The position numbers and the translations under genes are program-made. A DNA stretch of 64,000 bases from Candidatus Melainabacteria bacterium (GTDB taxonomy: Bacteria; Cyanobacteriota; Vampirovibrionia; Obscuribacterales; Obscuribacteraceae), in NCBI GenBank assembly GCA_003151275.1, contig PLXC01000035.1:1-64000 (forward strand), in the 5' to 3' direction. The notes beneath the pieces are model-generated. The model was not told the DNA's origin, searched no databases, and worked only from the letters and a program-made list of their open reading frames with translations. How positions within the stretch are numbered: the first letter of the stretch is position 1; every line of letters begins with the position of its first letter. Below are positions 8,031 to 15,583 of the stretch, one piece after another.

Positions 8031-9584
8031 CTACTTGTGCACCGTATTTGGTGTCAACGACATCAGAAGTGAACAAACCGACTTTTGCTTTTCGATTTTT
8101 CTAGTAAATAGGTCGACCAAGTAACGGAATGCCTCTCCTGGATTAAGATGAAGAGCCTGAGTGTAATCCCCGATAGCGGCGCAAGTAGCTCCAATTTTGA
8201 TTCGCATGTCTCCACGACTACAGTAAGCCCACCAGCGATCTCTCGAGTCAATCCTGATAACTTTGTCGAAGTCTGCCATAGCGCCAGCGATGTCATCAAT
8301 GTCGGAGCGAATGAGGCCGCGAGTTAAATAATGCGGTCCATAGGTTGGTTTGAGCCTTATGGCCTGGCTGAAATCGTCGATAGCACCTTTCTTGTCTCGG
8401 AGGGCATACCGCTCATACCCACGCTCGCGATAAAGTGGTGCAAATGTCGGATCAACCAGGATGCCTCGACTAAAATCGTCGATGGCAGCCTTCTTGTTTA
8501 ATCTTGCATTTCCAAGACTGTAATAGGCCCACATGTACTTCGGATCAATTTGGATTGCCTTTTCAAAATCGTCGATCGCGCTCCTTCGGTCTCCAATTGC
8601 TATCTTTGCATCACCACGCCTGCAGTATGTGTAGGCATCTTTGCGGTTGATTTGAATTGCACGGTTAAAATCGTCAATGGCACCAAAGTTGTCTCCCTTT
8701 CTTAAGCGCTCTACGCCACGACCGGAGTAAGCCCACGCATATTTCGGACTCAGACTGATAGCTTCGTTATAGTCCTGAATAGCGTCTTTCTTGAATCCAA
8801 GATCTGATCGAGCAGAAGCACGGCCGGCATACGACCAGGAATCTCTTGGATCAAGTCTAATCGCTTCGTTATAGTCTTCGATAGCATGCTTCGTATCTCC
8901 AAGATCTTGTCGAACATATCCGCGCCCGACGTAAGCTCGAGCATAAGTTGGATCGAACTTAATGGCTTGGTTGAAATCTTTCAGCGCGCCTTCATTGTCT
9001 CCAAGCTGGTGGCGAGCATTCCCGCGATTGTCGAAGAAGACCTTGTTAGGAGAAAGTATGATGGCTTCAGAATAACTCTCGATTGCAGCCTCGAGATTTC
9101 CACCAATGTCTATTAGAGTCCCTAGATTGTTGTGTGGTGAACCAAATCTCGGATTGAGCTTAATGGCCATTTTGTAATCGCTTATGGCTCCCGCCTTGTC
9201 TCCGAGTGCGTAACGAGCGTTTCCTCGACTATCGTATGCCGAAGCATACCTAGGATTAAGCTTGAGAGCTTGATTGAAATCATTAATAGCACTCTTCGCA
9301 TCACCTCGTTTGAGGCTTCCAGCACCGTGTTTTAAATAAGCGCATGCTTCTTTAGATAACCCAATCGAGCGATTAAAATTGTCTATTGACGGTTCAACAC
9401 CAGGATCATTCTTAAGTCCGCCCGAAGGAACCTCATTAACCGTGCTATTTCGCAGACTAATGCTCTCGCGGTGGACACAGAGATTCGTCGTAAGCAACGG
9501 ACTGAACTGCGGCACAGTGCCACCAAATCCAAGTATGGCGGTAATGGAAACAATCATCAGAGAGGTTCTCACATTTACGAGCAT
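8031..9584 (-). CDS. large secreted TPR-repeat protein
   Basis: About 517 residues from the ATG at 9584 (MLVNVRTSLM), preferred over 9614 because AAAGG lies 11 bases upstream and because it leaves room for the divergent small gene. The start is a signal or anchor helix. From about residue 90 there are roughly twelve consecutive 34-residue TPR units of the very regular type GDKKGAIDDFSQAIRLKP. The near-identity of units suggests expansion by internal duplication. A binding scaffold outside or at the membrane is likely; it sits inside the integration zone, so it may be element cargo. Confidence 0.75.
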   Translation of the reverse strand: MLVNVRTSLMIVSITAILGFGGTVPQFSPLLTTNLCVHRESISLRNSTVNEVPSGGLKNDPGVEPSIDNFNRSIGLSKEACAYLKHGAGSLKRGDAKSAINDFNQALKLNPRYASAYDSRGNARYALGDKAGAISDYKMAIKLNPRFGSPHNNLGTLIDIGGNLEAAIESYSEAIILSPNKVFFDNRGNARHQLGDNEGALKDFNQAIKFDPTYARAYVGRGYVRQDLGDTKHAIEDYNEAIRLDPRDSWSYAGRASARSDLGFKKDAIQDYNEAISLSPKYAWAYSGRGVERLRKGDNFGAIDDFNRAIQINRKDAYTYCRRGDAKIAIGDRRSAIDDFEKAIQIDPKYMWAYYSLGNARLNKKAAIDDFSRGILVDPTFAPLYRERGYERYALRDKKGAIDDFSQAIRLKPTYGPHYLTRGLIRSDIDDIAGAMADFDKVIRIDSRDRWWAYCSRGDMRIKIGATCAAIGDYTQALHLNPGEAFRYLVDLFTRKIEKQKSVCSLLMSLTPNTVHK

Positions 9585-9586
9585 AC

Positions 9587-9600
9587 ATCTAAGGACCTTT
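9587..9600. promoter_or_regulatory. shared, back-to-back ribosome-binding sites of a divergent gene pair
   Basis: TAAGGACCTTT reads AAGGA on the plus strand (ahead of ATG 9603) and AAAGG on the minus strand (ahead of ATG 9584). The word is nearly palindromic, so both transcripts carry a Shine-Dalgarno element from the same ten bases. Only 18 bases separate the two start codons, so the promoters of each gene must lie inside the other gene. Confidence 0.45.
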
Positions 9601-9602
9601 CT

Positions 9603-9710
9603 ATGAAAGCGCAATTACCGATCAGCCGGCCCTATTACTGGTTTTTTGGCTTAGTGCTCTCTTTTTCTTCTATTGGTTTATCCATTGCGGTATTTGGGTT
9701 GCGTTGGTGA
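9603..9710 (+). CDS. 35-residue single-pass membrane peptide
   Basis: A short open frame starting MKAQLPISRPYYW, followed by one hydrophobic helix (FFGLVLSFSSIGLSIAVFG) and ending in RW. AAGGA sits 8 bases before the ATG, a good ribosome site. Size and layout are those of small bacterial membrane peptides (KdpF-like subunits or type I toxins are two known forms), but I cannot assign a family. It diverges from the large TPR gene with an 18-base gap. Confidence 0.5.
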   Translation: MKAQLPISRPYYWFFGLVLSFSSIGLSIAVFGLRW

Positions 9711-10151
9711 CGTGCTATGGATTATTTGTAGATTATCGTTAGTTGCAGCTCCGTGCATCGGACCTACTTTTATCGTGCTAGCACTAATTGGGCGAATCTG
9801 CAGTTGTCCGTTGCGCTGTGGATTTTCTGCAAGGAAAAGAAACTGATAAGTCAAATCAACAATCAGAAACCTGGACTATGGAAACAACATGACTGCAACG
9901 ACGTCGAATTTATCAGGACGAATTTTGCGCTCGCGAATTCAGTCGAGTTCAAGCCAATTAACAATCCCTATCTATTGCGACTAAGACCAGAGTAAATCGT
10001 GGTATCGCGAGAATAGGTAGCGCCTTTGAAATTGTAATGATATCAATTGATGCCACCAGTCACAAATCGGACTCGCTGAAAGTACATCAGCGTCGTGTCC
10101 TGAAAGACAGTCGACCAATTGAGCACAAAATCAGTGAAGGAAAAAATTAAA
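9711..10151. other. gene-free stretch before the excisionase-like gene
   Basis: About 440 bases with no convincing coding frame; the one 80-codon frame (9753-9995) has no ribosome site and an unprotein-like composition. Presumably holds the promoter for the excisionase-like gene. I see no repeat or hairpin worth naming. Confidence 0.4.
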
Positions 10152-10394
10152 ATGGAGAAGCTATTTACGGAAAAACAACTAGTTGAGTACGGCTATGGCA
10201 GCAGATCAAAACTGTCTGATGACCGAATGAAAGGGCGCGGTATTCCCTTTGTATATGTCGGAACATCGGTTCGTTATAGGGAATCTGACATACAGAAGTG
10301 GCTCGACGCCAACCGAGTAACACACGCGCTGCAAATTCCACAACGAAAAAATACAGGAATCGCTTCTGCGAAGAAACGTTCCGCCTGCAACTGA
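10152..10394 (+). CDS. excisionase-like HTH protein
   Basis: 80 residues from ATG 10152 (MEKLFTEKQL), chosen over the TTG at 10119 because GAAGGA lies about 8 bases upstream. The body is a winged-helix HTH_17/excisionase domain: KQLVEYGYGSRSKLSDDRMK, then IPFVYVGTSVRYRESDIQKW with the typical DNA-contacting wing. The tail is basic. It ends 57 bases from the stop of the convergent integrase gene, the usual xis-int neighbourhood, so its likely job is to steer recombination toward excision and/or act as a repressor. Confidence 0.7.
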   Translation: MEKLFTEKQLVEYGYGSRSKLSDDRMKGRGIPFVYVGTSVRYRESDIQKWLDANRVTHALQIPQRKNTGIASAKKRSACN

Positions 10395-10451
10395 ACAGTT
10401 TTAGAAATTGAAAGCTTCGTCACTCTGGCTGAATGCAGCGATACCGCTGAT

Positions 10452-11621
10452 TCATTTACTTTGGCTGCTCCCGTTTGACAGCTTATTTACAGCATCTTGC
10501 TTGTGTTTAGGCGCCAAGTGTGCGTATCGAAGTGTCATTTTGTAATCGCTATGACCGAGCAATTCTCTAACGGTGTTCAAATCAGCGCCTGCCATCACCA
10601 ATTTACTGGCAAAATCGTGCCGAAGATCGTGCCAACGGAAGTCACTAATCTGGGCTTCATGCAATACGCCTTCCCATGAAGTTCGCATATTGCCGAAGGA
10701 CTGTCCATCGGTGTCAGCGAATACGTAAGTAAGGCTTTTGACACCGGGTTGGTCTTTCCATTTCTTAAGTTCTATGAGAGCTTCGTCGTTCAATGGAATG
10801 TGACGAGTCTGGCCGCTCTTAGACCCTTCGCCTCTTACGGTAAGATTTTTGAGGTCGAGATCGATATCTGACCATTTGAGTTTCAGTAATTCTCCCTGCC
10901 TAAGTCCCGTGTTCAAAGACAATAGAACGGCAGGCTTGATATGATTGGCAAACGCCTGTCTGACACTTAATGCGTTCCTCAGACGGACTTCTTCGTCTGG
11001 ACTAAGATAACGAACTTTTGCACTGGTGTCGACTTTGATGCGTTCTACTTTATCCAGCGGATTGCTTTCAAGAGCGCCCCATTTAACGGCTCTGTTTAGA
11101 CAAGCACGCAAGTCATTCATCTGACGGTTAATCCGAGCGGTTGAAATGCCCTCGTTATGGCGCCGCTGTCGCCATTTTTCAATTATTAGCGGGGTTATGT
11201 CGGTAAGGTGCAGTCCATCCAACTCTCTAAAACCCCTTTTAAGGCTCGCTATAGTTTCCGTGACGTTCTCCGAGTTGTTCACACCCATTCTCAAATTCGC
11301 GGACAAATAAGGCTTATAAACATCATCCAGAAATTGTGTGTATAACCCAGCTTGCAGTCGTTTTCTTTTTTCAATTGGATCTTCACCTTTACGATATTCG
11401 TGCTCGACGTCTCTAGCAATGTCTCGAGCTTGCTCTGGGGAAAGCGCATCAGCCGGTCCAACCATCAACCGCTTTCCTCGCCGATATTCATAGTAGTAAG
11501 TCATAACGCCGGACGGCTGTACTCTCAATATGAGCCCTTTCAAACTAGCGTCCCTTATTTCATAAGGCTTCGCTCTAGGCTTCACTTTACTGACAATAAT
11601 GTTGGTAAGGTTTTTTCCCAT
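10452..11621 (-). CDS. int: tyrosine recombinase / phage-type integrase
   Basis: 389 residues with the full layout of a P4/phage-like integrase: an N-terminal DUF4102-type arm-binding domain (about 1-85), a SAM-like core-binding domain (about 90-195) and the catalytic domain. Catalytic residues are visible: Arg in NTGLRQGELL, Lys in the GSKSGQTRHIPL hairpin, the HDLRHDFAS box, GHS and the nucleophile Tyr in TLRYAHL. It appears intact. The gene starts about 290 bases from a tRNA-Arg(CCT) 3' end, the expected place of an attachment site. It catalyses site-specific insertion and excision. Confidence 0.9.
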   Translation of the reverse strand: MGKNLTNIIVSKVKPRAKPYEIRDASLKGLILRVQPSGVMTYYYEYRRGKRLMVGPADALSPEQARDIARDVEHEYRKGEDPIEKRKRLQAGLYTQFLDDVYKPYLSANLRMGVNNSENVTETIASLKRGFRELDGLHLTDITPLIIEKWRQRRHNEGISTARINRQMNDLRACLNRAVKWGALESNPLDKVERIKVDTSAKVRYLSPDEEVRLRNALSVRQAFANHIKPAVLLSLNTGLRQGELLKLKWSDIDLDLKNLTVRGEGSKSGQTRHIPLNDEALIELKKWKDQPGVKSLTYVFADTDGQSFGNMRTSWEGVLHEAQISDFRWHDLRHDFASKLVMAGADLNTVRELLGHSDYKMTLRYAHLAPKHKQDAVNKLSNGSSQSK

Positions 11622-11909
11622 TCGTACTCACACCTTGTTTGCTCGCGCAGTTTTTCCACTGCAATTGCCGCACCAAATATGGGAACATTTATGCGGTGTA
11701 GTTCCGTTCGAAACCATAATAAGGATTTTCTGTGGTCCACATTAGCTCAATCCGCCCAAAAACCGTAAGTGCATTGTAAGTGCAAATAGATCGGACGGTC
11801 AAGAGCGGAGACAAGCAAGCAAAGACAATTCGACGCCCCGAAACCCTCAGTAGCAAATGGATACGAGTTTATCATTATTTCTCACCGTTCGTGACTCTTA
11901 TCCATAAAA

Positions 11910-11956
11910 TCGCCGTCCTAAGGCGGGTGTCGGGGGTTCGAATCCCTCCGAGGGTA
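11910..11956 (+). tRNA. 3' fragment of a tRNA-Arg(CCT): probable att site
   Basis: TCGCC-GTCCTAA-GGCGG forms a proper anticodon arm with CCT, followed by GTGTC, T arm GGGGGTTCGAATCCCTC and acceptor strand CGAGGGT with discriminator A. The upstream bases do not contain ACCCTCG or a D arm, so the 5' half is missing. Its position next to the integrase start makes it the best candidate for the end of the integrated element; the restored tRNA would be expected at the other end, to the left. Confidence 0.6.
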
Positions 11957-12035
11957 ATATTTTAATCAAGAAGTCCGGTATGGGAGGTGGTTCTTGGTCG
12001 CCTGCCAAGACGAACGCCTACTCAGAAGGTAGAGT

Positions 12036-12698
12036 ATGAAAAGCACAGTCAGGAGTGAATTGCCGCCACGTGTCTTGGGTAGGTTACTTCTCACGGGCTC
12101 TGTATTTTTCGCTACGGTGCAAGGATGCAGCGCTCAGAGTGAAATTACAAACTGGGGCGATGGTGTAGAACGCGACCCAAAGTACAACATTCAGCTTGAT
12201 GGAGAAGGCAAAATTCGAACGCTGGGAGAATACCAGCAATTGATAATGGACCCTGCCAAGGAAAAAACGCTCGACCCCAAGTCGGCGGCGAAGGCTTACA
12301 ACAATCGCGGCTGGATATTTCGCAGTACTGATCGGAAAAGGGCCCTGGCCGATCTCGACAAGGCGATTCAGTTAGATCCAACGTATGTCAAGGCTTACTA
12401 TAATCGAGTGCTGACTTATACAGATCTCGGCAAGTGGAAAAATGTCGTGGACGACTGTACAAGTATGATAAAGCTTGATCCCCAATGTATCGTTGTTTAC
12501 TATCATCGCGCAGTAGCTTACGGTGGACTTGAAGAATGGCAGAAAGCGGTTGATGACTGCTCGACTGCAATCGAGCGAAATCCCAAGTTTGCAGCGGCAT
12601 ATAGTTACCGCGGCCTTGCTTATGAGAAGCTGGGCAAGAATGACCTAGCGAAGCAGGACAGGGAGAAGGGCACTTTGTTAGGACGCGCTGAGCAGTAA
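12036..12698 (+). CDS. exported TPR protein (possible lipoprotein)
   Basis: 220 residues. The leader RLLLTGSVFFATVQGCSAQS ends in a QGC that could be a lipobox, though it lacks the usual Leu at -3. Three TPR units follow (KRALADLDKAIQLDPTYV, KNVVDDCTSMIKLDPQC, QKAVDDCSTAIERNPKFA). It begins 80 bases after the tRNA-Arg fragment, just outside the presumed element. Probably an envelope-located interaction module. No operon partner. Confidence 0.7.
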   Translation: MKSTVRSELPPRVLGRLLLTGSVFFATVQGCSAQSEITNWGDGVERDPKYNIQLDGEGKIRTLGEYQQLIMDPAKEKTLDPKSAAKAYNNRGWIFRSTDRKRALADLDKAIQLDPTYVKAYYNRVLTYTDLGKWKNVVDDCTSMIKLDPQCIVVYYHRAVAYGGLEEWQKAVDDCSTAIERNPKFAAAYSYRGLAYEKLGKNDLAKQDREKGTLLGRAEQ

Positions 12699-13188
12699 GC
12701 CGGATCTGTTTAGTCAAGTCTGCTTGTTTTAAGTTAGTGATGAAAGATCAGCTGCATCGCGATTCCGCTGTTTAAAATGGTTACCTTCTATAACGCATTT
12801 TGGCAAAAATTAGTGTACTTAGGATGTACGGAATTATCGGTGTGAGCAAGAGCGGTCAGGCACCACATATAGTTCTATGGAAAAGCGCCTATTCAATGCA
12901 CCAGCACCACGCGCGATGTTAAAAACTCACTGACGGCAAGTCTAAGCAATAGCAAATCGGACGGTGTTGACGTGGTGCCGCCTGGAATCAATCTCTTCCA
13001 ATTGGGACATTCAAACAAAAAGGAAAAAGGGAAAAGCCTATCCCCAAGCCTTTCCCTTATTTCTTTTCTGGACAAAACCGTGTGTGTGGTGGGAGGAAAA
13101 TTATTGCGTTGCCAATAGCAAAGACTTTTCTAGGCGCTCTCGTCCGTACCCACGATGGAGCACGGAGAGAGAGCAGTGGCCCTTTCTA
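12699..13188. other. gene-free stretch
   Basis: No plausible coding frame on either strand; the frames present are short and lack ribosome sites. Its only features are the hairpin at 13029-13056 and the inverted repeat that starts at 13189. Confidence 0.4.
13029..13068 (+). terminator. imperfect hairpin with T-rich tail
   Basis: GGGAAA and TTTCCC arms enclose a partly paired interior and are followed by TTATTTCTTTTC. It has the form of a weak intrinsic terminator on the plus strand, but lies about 330 bases past the TPR gene, so its client is uncertain. Confidence 0.35.
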
Positions 13189-13242
13189 GTAGGGTCGTTT
13201 TGTTCGCCCGGTTGAGCAAGCCGGTCGGCAAGACGCCCCTAC
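13189..13242. repeat. 54-bp imperfect inverted repeat (MITE/REP-like)
   Basis: The outer 14 bases GTAGGGTCGTTTTG pair with CAAGACGCCCCTAC, with two G-T wobbles, and an inner CCGG/CCGG stem follows. It lies 18 bases beyond the ssb stop. The GTAGGGGCG-type ends are common in miniature inverted-repeat elements of cyanobacterial relatives. It could also act as a 3' stabiliser for the ssb transcript, but no T-run follows on the ssb strand. Confidence 0.5.
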
Positions 13243-13260
13243 AGAGCCAATTTTGTGACG

Positions 13261-13797
13261 TCAGGCGGTCTGCGTTTTTCTGCTGGTAGCCACCAAATTT
13301 GAGGCTGGAGTCGCAGCTTTAGCAGTGTCAGCAGACCTTGACGTCGTCATCACGGAAGGACTCATCATCACGGTCGCTGCCGCTTTGATGTCAGTCACAT
13401 TGCGGTCCTTATCCGCATTTTCATCCGCAAACTCTTGTTCAACTCGGGGAGCAGACGCATACTCATCGGCAGATCTAGCTCGCCCAGGAAAGGCGATTTG
13501 TTCTGCCCTAATAGTTGGAGTAATGCGCTCGCGCCCTTCCTTATCAGTCCATTTATCCATCATTAACCGCCCGGAAGCGGTTACCTGATTTCCTTTTGAC
13601 AGGAAAGTGAGAGCCAAATCTCCCAACTTACCCCAGGCTTCGACTCTGTAGAAGTCAGCACTATCAGGACCTTTTTCAAATCGACTTCTAATATTTACAG
13701 CAACTACAAAAGTTGTTTTGGTCTTACCGCTTGCAAACGATGTTTGCTCAGGCGGTCGTGTAAGATTTCCCACAATAGATACGGTTGCAAGACTCAT
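13261..13797 (-). CDS. ssb: single-stranded DNA-binding protein
   Basis: 178 residues from the ATG at 13797, fixed by a strong GGAGG seven bases upstream. The OB-fold spans residues 1-105: SIVGNLTRPPEQ, TTFVVAVNIR, DFYRVEAWGKLGDLA, GNQVTASGRLMMDKWTDKEG. The tail (110-178) is disordered, Ala/Thr/Ser-rich. It lacks the acidic DDDIPF tip that recruits partner proteins in classical SSB and ends KTQTA instead. It may therefore be a second SSB with a special role or a lineage variant. It coats single-stranded DNA in replication and repair. A near-consensus promoter lies upstream. Confidence 0.9.
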   Translation of the reverse strand: MSLATVSIVGNLTRPPEQTSFASGKTKTTFVVAVNIRSRFEKGPDSADFYRVEAWGKLGDLALTFLSKGNQVTASGRLMMDKWTDKEGRERITPTIRAEQIAFPGRARSADEYASAPRVEQEFADENADKDRNVTDIKAAATVMMSPSVMTTSRSADTAKAATPASNLVATSRKTQTA

Positions 13798-13854
13798 AGT
13801 TTTACCTCCGGGCGGACCCAGGTGAAATTTGGTATCAATTGGGGAGTTGCTGTT

Positions 13855-13883
13855 AATATACATACCATACGAATGTATGTCAA
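13855..13883 (-). promoter_or_regulatory. sigma70-type promoter of ssb
   Basis: Read on the minus strand: TTGACA (13883-13878), a 17-base spacer, and TATATT (13860-13855), one mismatch from the consensus -10. It is the best promoter in the window and sits 58 bases before the ssb start codon. Confidence 0.7.
13866..13879. promoter_or_regulatory. palindromic operator candidate inside the ssb promoter
   Basis: CATAC-GAAT-GTATG is a perfect 5+4+5 inverted repeat occupying the spacer and touching the -35 box. A repressor bound here would block RNA polymerase. The layout is like LexA/SOS boxes, but the half-site does not match the forms I know (GTAC/GTTC or CTGT), so the regulator is unidentified. 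An extra CATAC precedes it at 13861. Confidence 0.45.
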
Positions 13884-14255
13884 CACTTTTTTCTTCTAAT
13901 TTTTGCGAGTGTTTTAATCCGCCACACGCTGGTCCCAAGCGCGACCAGTAGCAGTCGCCCAGCACTTGGACCTCGGACCATCCGTGAACCAGCGAATTAA
14001 GGCAAGCGTCTGATAGGACGCAAAGTAAGCATGGAGGAGGAAGAAGGACGAAACCGACAGAGTTTGGATCCGAAGATGCAGCGAGCGGAGCACGGCATGC
14101 ACGTGCGCAGCAAGCGGGTTAGCACGGAGGAGGCGAGGGAACCGAAGCCGACGGAGTGCATAAATGTAGAATGGACAGGGTATGAAATGTTGTGCAAATG
14201 AAGCTACCACGGATATATACAGCGATTTTTAGAATGCGGATGGGGAAGCTTCATA
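13884..14255. other. gene-free stretch between ssb and the kinase
   Basis: No supported gene. The part at about 14030-14165 is purine-rich on the plus strand with many CGGAG/GAGG words. Frames through it are shadow-like, without ribosome sites. It presumably contains the kinase promoter; I cannot point to it. Confidence 0.35.
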
Positions 14256-15326
14256 GTGGCCGAAAACACTGACGACTGGTTTCAGCGCTACAGGTTCTGC
14301 CAGCCATTAGGTCAGGGCGGCATGGGCATCATTTACCTGGCCGAAGATCGCACAGCTGGTAATTCGCCTTGCGTTGTCAAGCAATTAATCAGCAAGCATT
14401 CGGATCCAGACGAACACGAAGAAGCAATTCGCTTATTCAAACGCGAAGCCAATCTTCTTAGACGATTCGATCATCCAGGCATCGTTAGATTCTTCGACGA
14501 TCACACCACCAGTGATGGCAAGTATTTCCTTGTCATGGATTACGTGCCCGGCAAAAATCTAGAATCGATTGTCACTACGTACGGACCGTTCAATTCGGAA
14601 GCAACGGTTGAGATTGCTATTCAATGTTGCGAGGTGCTCGAATATTTGCACGAGCAAGATCCACCAATCATCTATCGAGATCTGAAACCCAGCAACCTGA
14701 TGCTCACTCCAGACGGTCAGGTCGTCTTCATCGATTTTGGTATCGCGCGATCATTTGCACCAAAACAATCCGCAACACGGGTGGTGACTGCAGGTTATTC
14801 TCCACCGGAACAATATTTCGGTAAACCTGAAACACGCAGCGACCTTTATGCACTTGGTGCAACGCTGGGGCATTTATTGACCGGTCAGCGCCCCAAGCCG
14901 CTTTCGGTAAGCGCGCCGAGGCACATCAACAAGCTGGTGCTTCTCACTTTAGACGATCTGGTGCGCAGATTGACCGCGCATAACCCAACAGATAGACCAT
15001 TCTCCGCACGAGATGTGCGCTATGAGCTCTATCGTATTTATCATGAGATTCACCCAGACTTTGAAATTCCAGAAGAGGCACAATTACAACAGATGCAGTA
15101 TGCCTCTGGTTCTTTTCCTAGCTTGCGACGCGGAGTGATGATGGACAGTGCCAATTGGCCGGACAGCTGGAAAGAACAGCAGCGCCCCTCAAGCGAGGAA
15201 ATGCAGCGAAAAACAAGAGAGCAAGTGCACAAGTTTGTCGATGATGTTCGTTTAAAAAACGCCACCAAAAATCCAACTCTATTAAATAAGCTGCGCACAT
15301 GGTGGCAAGACAAATTCAAGAGCTAA
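14256..15326 (+). CDS. PknB-type serine/threonine protein kinase
   Basis: 356 residues starting at a GTG behind GGGGAAG. The kinase domain (about 10-265) has a glycine loop LGQGGMGIIYLAED, the catalytic Lys in CVVKQL, YRDLKPSNLM as catalytic loop, FIDFGIARSF as the DFG segment and GYSPPEQYFGKPETRSDLYA as the P+1/APE region. The HRD His is Tyr, as in many bacterial kinases. There is no transmembrane helix or PASTA domain, so it is cytosolic. The tail is helical and charged. It is convergent with ddl, but the gap shows no link. Expected to phosphorylate Ser/Thr of unknown targets. Confidence 0.88.
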   Translation: MAENTDDWFQRYRFCQPLGQGGMGIIYLAEDRTAGNSPCVVKQLISKHSDPDEHEEAIRLFKREANLLRRFDHPGIVRFFDDHTTSDGKYFLVMDYVPGKNLESIVTTYGPFNSEATVEIAIQCCEVLEYLHEQDPPIIYRDLKPSNLMLTPDGQVVFIDFGIARSFAPKQSATRVVTAGYSPPEQYFGKPETRSDLYALGATLGHLLTGQRPKPLSVSAPRHINKLVLLTLDDLVRRLTAHNPTDRPFSARDVRYELYRIYHEIHPDFEIPEEAQLQQMQYASGSFPSLRRGVMMDSANWPDSWKEQQRPSSEEMQRKTREQVHKFVDDVRLKNATKNPTLLNKLRTWWQDKFKS

Positions 15327-15440
15327 TCAGAAACTGTGGAAACAATAAGAGCCAATAAGCGCGAACGAACCTCCGTACACCAATCTAGGTGTGCCTGTCC
15401 TAACGCTATTCCTTTTATCCACCAAAAATTCCCAATAGGG

Positions 15441-15467
15441 AAGAACACACTCAAAGCCTGTGTTCTT
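15441..15467. terminator. 9-bp perfect hairpin between kinase and ddl
   Basis: AAGAACACA and TGTGTTCTT pair perfectly around a 9-base loop. It lies between the convergent kinase and ddl genes. There is no T-run directly after either arm, so function as a terminator is only possible. Nothing else is seen in this gap. Confidence 0.3.
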
Positions 15468-15583
15468 CACGGCGTCTGTTTCAGCGCCAAGTGGGAAGCA
15501 TAGAGTCCCATAGCAATATCTTTCCACTTTCGCAAAGCCCTGGCAATGCCTTAGCGCTGCAATTTATCTAAAATCTGCGGAAT

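Noticed and set aside
8031..9584. CRISPR-like array suggested by regular spacing of similar DNA words
   Set aside because: The ~102-base periodicity is that of 34-codon TPR units in an open frame; spacers are not unique sequences.
9753..9995. 80-residue plus-strand frame
   Set aside because: No ribosome site and an irregular residue mix; likely chance frame in a gene-free gap.
13914..14210. Minus-strand frames upstream of ssb
   Set aside because: Arg/Cys/Ser-rich, biased translation of a purine-rich stretch; no ribosome site; the strong ssb promoter lies inside the longer ssb frame, which argues against the extension too.
15327..15527. 66-residue minus-strand frame between kinase and ddl
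   Set aside because: No start signal or recognisable pattern; the perfect hairpin inside suggests non-coding.
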